DNA of 64,000 nt from the NCBI GenBank assembly GCA_024752435.1, contig CP103024.1, positions 682,001 through 746,000 on the forward strand. Direction: 5' to 3'. The number at the start of each line of letters is the position of its first letter. Positions within the stretch are counted from its first letter, which is position 1. Both the position numbers and the translations under genes were made by a program. The notes under the pieces are model-generated. The model did not search any database, was not told where the DNA came from, and saw only the letters and a list, made by a program, of their open reading frames with translations. Positions 38,008 to 47,868 of the stretch are shown here, one piece after another. The DNA comes from Allantophomopsis cytisporea (lineage: Eukaryota > Ascomycota > Leotiomycetes > Phacidiales > Phacidiaceae).

Positions 38008-38093
38008 TTCAAGCTCAACTAAAGACAATCAATCCAATTCATTCATCAGCCATCAGCCCACAATACTATGGCGATTACGCACCAGCGTGTATG

Positions 38094-38879
38094 TGAATCC
38101 ACTTTCCAAGTGCCTTCCTAGACTCCCCGTGCTCTCCTAGACTCCCCGTGCTAGCAGGTAAATCCTACCTATCTACCTTAGCCACTCTAACCACCCCCCA
38201 AACCCGACCTCACCATCACCATCACCATCACCAACACCAACCTGTGTACTACCTGGCTGAAAGTACTCCACTGTTCACATCTGGAACCATATTGACACCA
38301 ATTGACACCATCCACCAAGCACAAAAATATAACACCTGGTAACTAACTACTTACTCTTGGCGTAGAATTATCCTGGTGACTGAGAAAGAAAAAAAAGAAG
38401 AAAAAATAGATAACCCAAAAAAAAAGAGGTGTGTGTGTGTGAGTGTGCATTGTGGCTTTCTGTGCCTATTCTCCCTTGTGACACTCACCCATATTCGCCC
38501 ACATCGTCCCAGACCACTTTCTGAACCGCGACCTCTTCATCTGGCCACAATCAACCCCCTCTCCCCTCTTCTCGACCAACAAATAAATAACACATCAGAC
38601 AGCAAAGGGGTCATTACATTTTCTCTAGATATATAGACTACTGCATATATATCCCCTCCCCGACTGTCTTCTCTCTTCCCACCTCTTCCAATCGACCTCA
38701 CTTTTAATCTACCCAACCTCTCCGAACCCCACCAACCGATTTTTTGTCATAATCATAAGCACGAGCCAGCGACATCCCGAACTTTTCCAACTTCCTGCAT
38801 ATTGAAATCAAGTTCTCAATCAGATACTTCACGTTACTTGTCACCGACTTTCATCTTACGATTATCATAAACCACCATA
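38094..38879 (+). promoter_or_regulatory. ATG-free 5' leader or promoter of pyrG
   Basis: After the ATG at 38091 there is no plus-strand ATG until the pyrG start at 38880, a span of 786 nt. It is C/T- and A-rich and includes (CACCAT)n near 38211, a GT tract near 38430, and a CTCCCC/TCTTCC-rich segment in the last 250 nt, as in fungal leaders. A TATATATA-like stretch lies at about 38630-38650. Confidence 0.5.
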
Positions 38880-40001
38880 ATGTCTCAATCTACAGCATCC
38901 ATTCCCTTCGAGGAGCGGAAATCTACACATCCTCTCAGCGAATACCTTCTTCGCCTCATGCTTGTGAAGAAGTCCAACCTGTGTCTGAGCGCTGACGTCG
39001 ATTCTGCCGAAGAGCTCCTGGAGCTTGCCGCTACGGTTGGACCAAAGATTGTAGTGCTGAAGACACATTACGATATTGTTAGAGGGTGGAAGCACAGCAC
39101 AAGAAATGGCATGGGTGCGAAGCTCGCGGCGCTGGCACGACACCATGGCTTCCTCATCTTTGAGGACCGCAAGTTCGGCGACATTGGTAGCACTGTTCAG
39201 AAGCAGTATGTGGCTGGAGATGCGCAGATCATTGAGTGGGCGCACATCATCAATGTGAACATGGTACCTGGACCACTGATTGTGGATGCGCTCTCCGAGG
39301 CTGCTAGATTATGGCGTGAGAAGAAGAGATACGAAGTCAAGACAGACATTACTGTTGGAACCCCCAGACCAGAGAGCGACGAATCAGACGATGTCGATGC
39401 CAGACCCTCCAGACAACAGAAGACTTCAAATCACACTGAAACGGACGGCAACCTTGACACATCTCGAACATCGCCTGAAGGTCGTAAGTCGAGCATCGTC
39501 TCAATCACCACTGTCTCCCAGCACTTCGAGGATGCCACCGAGTCCCTGGCCAGACGGTCAAAGCTGATCGACGAGGATGACATGGAGCCCTTTGCCGGTA
39601 TCGAAGAAGCGCCCCTGGAGCGCGGTCTCTTAATCCTTGCGCAGATGTCGTCTGCCGGCAACCTCATGACCAAGGAATACACGGCGGCATGTGTCGACAG
39701 TGCGCGCAAAAACAAGGATTTCGTTATGGGCTACGTCGCACAGGAAACTCTTAACAGCACGTCGGAAGATCAGTTCCTTACCATGACGCCAGGCTGCCAG
39801 CTGCCACCGCCTGGTGAGGAGAAGGCTCAGGGCGATGGTAAGGGTCAACAATACAACACACCCAAGAAGATCGTCGGTGATCTCGGCTGTGATATCATCA
39901 TTGTGGGCCGTGGCATCATCAAGGCGGCAGATCCGGTGGAGGAAGCAGAGAGGTACCGTGTCAAGGCATGGGAGGCCTATGAGGAACGCGTACGCAAGTG
40001 A
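38880..40001 (+). CDS. pyrG: Orotidine 5'-phosphate decarboxylase
   Basis: This enzyme converts OMP to UMP, the last step of de novo pyrimidine synthesis, as a cytosolic dimer. It is a single exon of 373 residues, longer than yeast Ura3 (267) because of the charged Ser/Asp/Glu-rich insertion (about residues 158-240) seen in many filamentous ascomycetes. Catalytic residues are visible: Lys61 in VVLKTHYD, and Asp96, Lys98 and Asp101 in FEDRKFGDIGSTV, which fits the family signature. NLCLSADV forms the first strand with Asp40. The C-terminal phosphate-binding GDLGCDIIIVGRGI is intact. The insertion is not expected to abolish activity. The gene is in tandem with the SRP19 gene about 1 kb downstream. 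Confidence 0.97.
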   Translation: MSQSTASIPFEERKSTHPLSEYLLRLMLVKKSNLCLSADVDSAEELLELAATVGPKIVVLKTHYDIVRGWKHSTRNGMGAKLAALARHHGFLIFEDRKFGDIGSTVQKQYVAGDAQIIEWAHIINVNMVPGPLIVDALSEAARLWREKKRYEVKTDITVGTPRPESDESDDVDARPSRQQKTSNHTETDGNLDTSRTSPEGRKSSIVSITTVSQHFEDATESLARRSKLIDEDDMEPFAGIEEAPLERGLLILAQMSSAGNLMTKEYTAACVDSARKNKDFVMGYVAQETLNSTSEDQFLTMTPGCQLPPPGEEKAQGDGKGQQYNTPKKIVGDLGCDIIIVGRGIIKAADPVEEAERYRVKAWEAYEERVRK

Positions 40002-41056
40002 GGCGAGTAGCGAGAGGCTCCATGATTTGACATAGGAATGGATAAGGTGCATTGGGTCTGGCATTTGGGGAGGGAATAATGTTACAGAAAAGTTGGGGGA
40101 TCACCAAATCTGGTAGATGGCGTTTTCTTGCATGTTTTTTTTTTTTTGTTTGTTCTGAGCATAATTTGAAATGAACTCTATGTCTTCATTTTCAATTCTG
40201 ATTGGCATTTTGATTGAGCGTTGGTCGTTTTGGAGGGGACGTTGCAGTAGGGCGAGCGTTGAGTTCAAGACATCGAGAGCGATGAGTGGGAGCGATGCAG
40301 CGATGAACAACAGAAGGATGCAATGTTGCAAGAGATTCATGCAAGTTGCCTTGTCTGATCTCACACATGCCCTTTCTTTGAAGCATATCTACTTTTTTAA
40401 CACATACATGAAACTACGACATGATTCGGAAATTGCTATCATTGACATTGAGTTACTGGTGTGATGTTGACTGGTTACACAGCATGCATGTTATGTCAGT
40501 CAGCGTCAATTGAGACTTTAAGCTGATGTTCAACGCAGTCATCCCATCCAACTTACTCGCCCTGGAAAATTCATGATGGATTGTTTGAATTGTGTGGCTC
40601 TCAATAAGCAAGCTCCTTACACCGACCACAGACTTCGATTGCGCTGGATTTGGGCCAGGGTCGTGGAACACATGTATATACCCGTTTATAGTGAAATTCA
40701 GATGATTGATTCATCGTCACTTGGCGAGTAACACATTTGATTTTTTTCCAGCTTATAAAACAGTACCAAGACACAAGATCGGATAACCTCCCTTGAACAG
40801 ATAGATATGCTTGAGAATCGTCTCATTCAAAGATCGGGTGGTTTAAGACTCCAGGTTCCATGAGTCACATGCGTCGCCAACATTCTATTTTGATAAGGGT
40901 CTTAAACTCAATATATAATTTAAATGCCTAAAATACAAGGCCTTAAACAAGCACAAGACCACAGCTCCAACTCCCCCACCAAGAGCATCTCCACGTCTAC
41001 TCCAGCTCGCCCACTGTCCTAGACGATCAGCTCACAACCTCAGCCTCCCACCCACC
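40002..41056. other. Intergenic, nothing recognised
   Basis: The pyrG 3' region and SRP19 promoter. The sequence is moderately AT-rich with only short frames. Confidence 0.55.
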
Positions 41057-42031
41057 ATGTCTCACGCACGCATAGAAGAGGTATCAGACAGCGATCCGGA
41101 GATAGAAGACATTGACAAGTGGCAAGACGACTTCAACGACGCCGACATCCTACTGGACCGCGAATCGTACAAGCCCTTGAAGCTGTCCTCGCAAACCGCC
41201 GCCCACGCCGCACCCCCTCCAATCCCGAAATTCACACCTCCCTCGGCCGCAGCGCCGAACGCAAATCACTTCATCAATCCAAATCTCATCCCCTCCTCCT
41301 CAAACTCCGCCAATCCCCTTGGCGGCACCCAGTTCAAGCGCACCGAGGACGAGGCCAAGTACAAGGACTTCCAGTGCATCTACCCCGTCTACTTTGATGC
41401 GACACGTTCGCGCGCTGAAGGCCGTAGGGTCGGCAAGGAACTGGCGGTCGAGAACCCCCTCGCCAGGACGATTGTTGATGCGTGTGGCCGTCTGAAGCTC
41501 GAGACGCTGTTTGAGCCGGCGAAGACCCACCCCAAGGACTGGGGCAATCCAGGGCGCGTGAAGGTCAAGGTCAAGGGCGGGAACAATCCTGGCGTCAAGA
41601 ACAGTACGTTCCATTCAATTCTTGTTCTCAACCTATCCCCAGACTTGCGCAGTCGCATGGAGTGTCGCTTTGGTTATATGTGAGTGGAAGTGACGAGGCT
41701 AACGATTATAGAACACCATCTTTATACGTTGATTTCTTTACATCTCAAGAACAACCCGACAACGGAACAGGTCGCCATGGCGGTGCAGGTGCCTGGTGCA
41801 CCACCGCCAGACCCTTCGAAAGAGTACCCGAAGCCTGCGGTGCCACGCGGTGTCAAGATGGGTAGTCTGCTGCCATATTATAGTCCGGCGTTGAGTGGTG
41901 GTGGAGTGAGCGAGAACTTCTTCAAGGACATGATGGCGGAGATGGGTGGTGGAGCACCTGGTATCGAGGCGCCAAGTGAGCCGGCGAAACCGAAGAAGCA
42001 GAAGCAGAAGAGGATTGTCGTTAGAGGCTGA
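41057..42031 (+). CDS. sec65: Signal recognition particle subunit SRP19 (Sec65)
   Basis: Binds SRP RNA helices and permits SRP54 to join the particle that targets secretory proteins to the ER. The two exons are 41057-41603 and 41712-42031, about 288 residues; the split codon gives Lys. The N-terminal 100 residues are acidic, then Ala/Pro-rich and poorly conserved. The SRP19 domain starts at about residue 106: FQCIYPVYFD, RRVGKELAVENPLA, FEPAKTHPKDWGNPGRVKV. The family hallmarks YPxY, GRR(V) and the KTHPxDW motif are all present. The C-terminus is a basic lysine-rich tail (KPKKQKQKRIVVRG), as in other eukaryotic SRP19 proteins. The yeast homologue (273 residues) is of similar length. Confidence 0.93.
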
Positions 42032-42817
42032 ATGGGTGATGAATAGATGAATGACCTGGAATGTGGAGGTAGAGCGAGATCAAAATATTGGCTTTGTTAG
42101 CTGGCTGAGGAAAGGAATCAAAAAAGGATGACCCTTGGAAAGGTTAAAAGGGCTATGGGGAACGAGCAGTTGTACCACTCCGAAACGGAAATACCCCTCC
42201 GTATGTAATGGGCGTTTGGCTCAAGTGTATGCTTGAAATAGCGTCACCTCAATAAAAGACTTTGATACCTTATGGCTGATTTCTAGATTGTAGGGATGCT
42301 TTGATAATTTTGCTAGCCTAGATCCTCCATAATGGTCCACTAAAAATATATATCCGCTTCTGACAGCTGTGCAGTTGCTAAAACTATATGGCTATGGAAA
42401 ATTGTAAAGGTCTCCATAGGTATATAGCCTCAAACGAATATGTAATACTCAACAATATATGGCTTTTGATAGCTATTCTGCTCTTAAAACCGCCTTTAAT
42501 GGTTGGCTTTTGATAGTTTCCGCAGAAAATCGTGAAATCCACGTACTTTTTTATATATACATATATCGCGGCCAGCCATTGTGAAGTCCGGCTGAATGTA
42601 TTTTTAGTATTATTACATCAATTTGGCATCAAATACATATCGCCGAATAAGAGTGAATGATCTTACAAATGCCTAACTCTGCTTCCATGAGCAAGATCTA
42701 GCCTCATCAACATTTACATGAGATGCATCCCATGGCATGTTGTCCATTCGCCTGAACGTGATAGTTCTTGATCCACCATTACTATATTGCTGATTGTGGA
42801 ACGCGTTCATAACATTT
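42032..42817. other. Convergent intergenic region (sec65 / gpi3)
   Basis: AT-rich 3' sequence of two convergent genes. TGGCTTTTGATAG occurs twice, at about 42461 and 42503, a short local repeat of unknown meaning. No gene is seen. Confidence 0.5.
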
Positions 42818-44333
42818 TCATTGGGAGGTCTGCCTCTCCTTCTTTACCTTCATAGCCTTCTTTGGCCACTCTCTTGCGATATCAATATTCTCCCGCGGTG
42901 CAAAGATCTCCAGCATCAGAAACAGTAGGTAGTCGATGACCGCACACAGGCAGAACAATTTTCCTGCCCAGATCCCACACCCATAATACCTCTTTAACCG
43001 ATCAATGAGTGCAAAACTTTGCACGCCAGCTCTGCCTCTCGTCGCACTCCAACTTGCTGCATCAGCCGCATCGTATCCGTAAAATTCCGCCTCGCTCAAA
43101 ACACCCGATATCCCGTCATACACTCTCTCCGTGCGTTGCGCGACGTCCGTCCACGAGTACATCATCTTGACCTGGTCGTGGAATTTCTCCGTGCGAACTT
43201 TATTCGCTCTCAGAGCGGCAATGGCGCGTCCCGTGGCAAAGACCAAATCATCTTCCTCTGGCTTGGCAAATACAGTCATATGCGCTGGCAGCACCTCCGG
43301 GATCCCACCTACTTGTGTGCACACCACATACAGTCCACAGCTTGCGGCTTCGACGATCACGGTACCGAAGGCTTCTGTTAAACTGGGGTGCAGGTATATA
43401 TGTCCGCGTACCATCACGTCGCGAACTTCTTCGTGCCGCACTGGCCCTAGCATTTCTACGCGGTCTTGGAGCACATTCCGCTCCAGCATCTGTTCTAAAT
43501 CTATAGCTTTGGGTCCAGATCCTGCGATGATGAAGCGAACATTGGGATGGGACGCAAGGATTCGCGGTATTGCGGCAATCAAGAGGTCTGTCCCCTTGTT
43601 GTAGAATAGTCGTGAAATGACGACTATAGTAATTGTATCATGTGGCCCAAGGGGTTGGGCGACAGGCGCCGCATGGAATGATGAATTGGAAGAATTCGCG
43701 TTTGCGTATGCTGGGTGTGATAGGGGTCGGAAGTTCTCTGCAACAACGGCATTGGGTATTACTGACACCATAAGGGGATCGAGTGATGCTCGTAGGACTG
43801 TATTCTCTTTGCTACTTTTCATTAGTACAAACTATTACAATAATATATTAAGAAACTGACCATGTGTGGCTGACGCAGATGACATGATCGACGTCACTTA
43901 GAATGAATTTCAAGAGCTTGTTCGTCAAAATACTGCCAGCGTCCGCGAATCCGAATAAAGAATGATCTGTGAACACTGTTCGCAGTCCCATAGTCCGCGC
44001 ATGTAGAATTGCCTCGTGGCAAAAACTACTCAGGCTGGCATGTCCATGAACAATTTCAATTTGTTCTCGAATGACAATGTTTCGAAAAATAGGGAAGAAG
44101 GAGAAGACTGTCGGAAAAGTGGAAGCTCGATAAATAACGAGGAATGGTACATGATAGACCTTCAAGCCATTCGTCAAGTATCGCACTCCTGTTCGGCCTT
44201 CATATGCGTGAGTTATAATGATGACCTTGTGCCCCCGATCGATCAGCTTCGTTGATAGCTGATAGATATGACTCTCTACTCCTCCAGGTTGCGGAAAGAA
44301 GAAGTCGCTGACCATTGCGATGTTGTACGGCAT
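42818..44333 (-). CDS. gpi3: GPI-anchor GlcNAc transferase catalytic subunit (PIG-A/Gpi3)
   Basis: The catalytic subunit of the ER GPI-GlcNAc transferase complex, which starts GPI synthesis by moving GlcNAc from UDP-GlcNAc to PI. The two exons are 44333-43861 and 43814-42818, about 489 residues. The junction uses a GTCAGT donor and restores a Cys codon in VICVSHTCSKENTVLRA, a highly conserved PIG-A segment. The start is the ATG at 44333 (MPYNIAMVSDFFFPQPGGVE); the frame extends further only to a TTG. GT4-family features are FFPQPGGVESH, HGHASLSSFCHE, TDHSLFGFAD and the nucleotide-sugar EX7E motif at Glu305 and Glu313. One transmembrane helix lies at about 440-463 (CLCAVIDYLLFLMLEIF), then a short basic tail. 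The head-to-head start with dbp6 leaves a 344-bp shared promoter. Confidence 0.96.
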
Positions 44334-44677
44334 CGTGGCGGAGGTCTGTCGCGCGGGCAATCAGACCTATACATTGCGACAATCAACTCCAGGTCTTTTT
44401 TGGAATATTTGCGCTTATGGATCAACGTCGAATTCGAAGTCGAAAACGAGTCGAAAACGAGATTGAGCTGACCCTCAATCCTGGCTAAGACTCAAGCAAC
44501 AAGTGGTTATTCCGCGCCGATGACAGCTTACAGTTCAGTACCCCGTCGTTACGATAAACGGTCGCGCGGCCTCTCACCGCCCGCTCTTTAACGGCAGAAA
44601 TTTATCTTATCCAGACATTTTAAAATAATCACGGCGCAAACATCACGACCTTTTTGACAACAAGATTGTTCATCACC
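44334..44677. promoter_or_regulatory. Shared gpi3 / dbp6 promoter
   Basis: A 344-bp gap between divergent start codons that must carry both promoters. There is a GC-rich core (near 44555-44585) beside an A/T-rich segment. I cannot name specific factor sites. Confidence 0.45.
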
Positions 44678-47140
44678 ATGGCCTCCCTTTACTCTCGCTA
44701 TATTCCCCCGTCGAAGAAATCCGTGCCAAGTACTCCCCAGAAACCCTCATCTACGATTGAACTTCAGATTTCACAACCAATAGAGCCGGCAATCCCTGCT
44801 CCTCCACCAACAATTGCCGATGCATCTGCAACTTACACTCGATATGTTCCGCCGTCGAAGACAAAAATTCCGTCTCATCCCAAGCCAGTCGAGTCGCTGA
44901 GTGAAAAATCTACACCACAAAGCATAAAACGAAAACACGAAGATCTAGTCGAATCAGAGGTTACGAAAGAGGTCAAGAAATCAAAAAAGTCGAAGATTGA
45001 TAATCTTATTGAGCAGGCCAAGGATATTACGTCAGCTCAGAAAGATATAGAAGAGCCAATAAAGCCAAAGAAGATCAAGAAGGAAAAGCAGAAGAAGACC
45101 TCTAAAGATGTGAACGAGGAGACGGAAGAAGCAGAAGAAGGGGACAAACATAGAGCGCTTCTTGCGAAACGCGAAAAATCTCTCAGAAAAGCTGAAAGGA
45201 TAGCAAGGAAGGTGAAGGAGGCTGAAGCCGAGGCCGAGGATGGGACGCCCGTGGTGGACGAGGAGCCTATAGAGCTTCATGCACTTGAGCCTCTTCCGCA
45301 GCCGGAACCTTTACCGGAGCCTTCTGGAATATCGGCATTCTCTGCTTTACCGTCATGGCTGGCATCTCCGATCCGGATCTCACCAACGACGACTGCAGAT
45401 TTCACTGATCTAGGACTCGAAGAAACGGCTTCCAAGATATTACAAACCAAAGGTTTCAACAAGGCATTTGCTGTACAAGCTGCCGTTCTCCCATTACTTC
45501 TTCCTGGTCCACAACAACAGCCAGGAGACGTACTTGTCTCCGCAGCGACAGGTTCTGGAAAAACGCTTTCATATGTGCTTCCTATGGTGCGAGACCTGAG
45601 TTCTCGTACTACGACGAATTTACGAGGTCTTATTGTTATGCCAACCAGAGAACTTGTATCACAGGCTCGTGATGTTTGTGAGATCTGCGCTACAGCATTC
45701 TCAGGAAACAATGGACGGCGAGTCAAGATTGGCACTGCAATCGGTAGTCAAGCACTTAAAACGGAGCAATCAGCACTCATGGACACAGAGCAAATTTATG
45801 ACCCAGAAGAGTACAGAAAAAGAGAGAACCACCGAAACGCAAAATGGGAGAACTCGAGTGAAGCAGGAATAGACGATGACGAAGATCTCTATGAAGACGC
45901 GGAAGCTGCTATGCCCGACCATATAATAAGATCAGTCTCAAAGGTGGATATTTTGATATGTACACCGGGAAGACTCGTCGAACATCTCAAATCGACGCCG
46001 GGATTCACACTCGACTTTATCAACTGGCTTGTTATTGATGAGGCAGATAAACTCTTGGACCAAAGTTTCCAGCAATGGATTGAGACTGTCATGAGTGGAC
46101 TCCCCCACCAACGACTCTTGGCGAAGAGTGTCCGTTCCTCTGAAGATTTGGGTATTACTAAGATTATTCTTAGTGCAACCTTGACGAAAGATATTGGTCA
46201 ACTTAGCGCGCTGAAACTTCGCAGGCCAAAGCTGGTGATCCTGGAAGGAGTAGAGACTGATAGCATGGAGGGCATTGAGATCGAGCAGGGACTTGCTCTG
46301 CCTGCAACTCTTCATGAAACTGCTGTTAAAGTCGACGAGGAGGGCGAGAAGCCATTGTATCTGATTGATCTGCTCCGATCTAAGGTCATGATCAAATCTG
46401 CTGCTTCTGATACTTCGTCCGAAGGTTCCTCAGATTCAGATTCAGATTCAGATTCAGACTCAGACGATACCTCAGAGGGAGATTCGGATGATACTTCGTC
46501 TGGAGAAAGTTCATCAGAAAGTGACAGCGACAGCGATATATCTATGGCAGATGCATCCACCCCCAGTAAAGAAGCCAAGGCACTGAAGACAAAATCTACT
46601 CCTCTCACGAAAACTACTCTTTCTGAACCCCACGGAGTCCTCATCTTTACTAAGTCTAACGAATCGGCTGTTCGTCTCAGCCGTCTCCTTGCTCTTATTG
46701 AGCCTTCCTACGCCAGCTCAATAGGCACCCTGACATCAACTATCAGAAACTCAGTACGAAAGCACACTCTCGGTGCTTTTCAAGCTGGCAAACTGTCCAT
46801 ACTCGTGGCTTCTGATCTCGTATCCAGAGGACTGGATCTGCCAAATCTGGCACATGTCATCAACTATGATATACCTACGAGTTTAACGAGCTATGTGCAT
46901 CGCGTGGGACGCACGGCAAGAGCGGGCAAAGAGGGACACGCATGGACGTTGTTTACTAATACCGAAGGAAGGTGGTTCTGGAATGAGATTGCTCGCGCAG
47001 ATCTAGTCAAGAGATCTGTGGAAAAGAAGGTTGTAAGATTGAGGATCGATGCGGACTCCTTTGGGGACGAGCTGAAGACGAGATATGAGGCGGCTCTGCA
47101 GATCTTGAGCCAGGAGGCTAGTGGAGAGAAACGTGCATAA
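44678..47140 (+). CDS. dbp6: DEAD-box RNA helicase Dbp6 (60S biogenesis)
   Basis: A nucleolar ATP-dependent RNA helicase of the Dbp6/DDX51 family acting in early 60S subunit assembly. It is a single exon of 820 residues starting at MASLYSRYIPPSKKS; the upstream in-frame codon is only a TTG. Residues 1-200 are Lys/Glu-rich with a predicted nuclear signal and coiled coil. Helicase motifs in order are AATGSGKT (Lys295), PTRELVSQ, TPGRLVEH, VIDEADKLL (DEAD at 454-457), SATL (499-501), SDLVSRGLDLP and HRVGRTARAG (741-750). Between the two RecA lobes, around residues 580-625, lies a long Ser/Asp/Glu-only tract (SDSDSDSD…DTSEGDSDD…SESDSDSD). This contributes to a length well above yeast Dbp6 (629). 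It is divergent from gpi3. Confidence 0.95.
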   Translation: MASLYSRYIPPSKKSVPSTPQKPSSTIELQISQPIEPAIPAPPPTIADASATYTRYVPPSKTKIPSHPKPVESLSEKSTPQSIKRKHEDLVESEVTKEVKKSKKSKIDNLIEQAKDITSAQKDIEEPIKPKKIKKEKQKKTSKDVNEETEEAEEGDKHRALLAKREKSLRKAERIARKVKEAEAEAEDGTPVVDEEPIELHALEPLPQPEPLPEPSGISAFSALPSWLASPIRISPTTTADFTDLGLEETASKILQTKGFNKAFAVQAAVLPLLLPGPQQQPGDVLVSAATGSGKTLSYVLPMVRDLSSRTTTNLRGLIVMPTRELVSQARDVCEICATAFSGNNGRRVKIGTAIGSQALKTEQSALMDTEQIYDPEEYRKRENHRNAKWENSSEAGIDDDEDLYEDAEAAMPDHIIRSVSKVDILICTPGRLVEHLKSTPGFTLDFINWLVIDEADKLLDQSFQQWIETVMSGLPHQRLLAKSVRSSEDLGITKIILSATLTKDIGQLSALKLRRPKLVILEGVETDSMEGIEIEQGLALPATLHETAVKVDEEGEKPLYLIDLLRSKVMIKSAASDTSSEGSSDSDSDSDSDSDDTSEGDSDDTSSGESSSESDSDSDISMADASTPSKEAKALKTKSTPLTKTTLSEPHGVLIFTKSNESAVRLSRLLALIEPSYASSIGTLTSTIRNSVRKHTLGAFQAGKLSILVASDLVSRGLDLPNLAHVINYDIPTSLTSYVHRVGRTARAGKEGHAWTLFTNTEGRWFWNEIARADLVKRSVEKKVVRLRIDADSFGDELKTRYEAALQILSQEASGEKRA

Positions 47141-47868
47141 CGTTTGGTATATAACATCTAGGATGGAGCGTTAGAATCTATCTAAGGATATTACCTTGCA
47201 TATGATAGCCTTGTTTCTGAGATCGTATAATGGTGTGTCAAGTTGTGAATATCTTCGACCAGTTCTGGCATAACATGCCGTATACTGCTGTGAAAACTGC
47301 TCTTTGGAGCCGTATAGTCGCAATACAAATCAACGCCCGCAAATAAAAGGCTCTCTCCATGGAAGTTCTCTCTTACTCAACCCTCAATAATTGCGCACAA
47401 ATTGAGCAGGTATCACCCTGCTATTAACATCTAAGACAGCAGGACTCGTCATCGTTCAGGGTGTCATCATTATCAAAGCAGTCGTTGTCACTGAACATCG
47501 CTCCAATGCATTCCAGATATTCGGTCTGCACTGATATAAATGTTAACGACATGACCTCTATTTGACAAAACTTCGAGAAACATGATGATAACTCAGATTT
47601 AGCGGACTTCGGGCTTACTGACAAAACCGCCGATCACCACGGAAATAAGTCGGAGGTGTGAGATTCCGTGCTTATAGGAACTTGTAATGATGACTACCAA
47701 GGTAGTGGGCGAAAACTGAAGCGGCAGCACAAGGATTCTGACCCCATACGTTCACTGTCTCCTTACTACTCATGGAAATTTGTTGTTATACTAAAGGCCA
47801 GGATCAGCGAATGACAAATCTTGGAGGTTATTACTTCCAAAATATCACAAGCGTGGCAATATAATTCC
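47141..47868. other. Intergenic, nothing recognised
   Basis: The dbp6 3' region and promoter of the Zn2Cys6 gene. Only short frames, no recognisable element. Confidence 0.5.

Larger units (their letters stand above)
35642..38090. other. Intergenic DNA rich in simple repeats
   Basis: This lies between the divergent pis1 and pyrG leaders. It contains GGTAAAG/GGTAGAG-like and GGTAAGT tandem variants (35690-35980), ATGGRA hexamers (36205-36239), GATGAA hexamers, a TTTTTC-rich tract (36491-36540) and a CT run. No gene is recognised. Confidence 0.6.
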
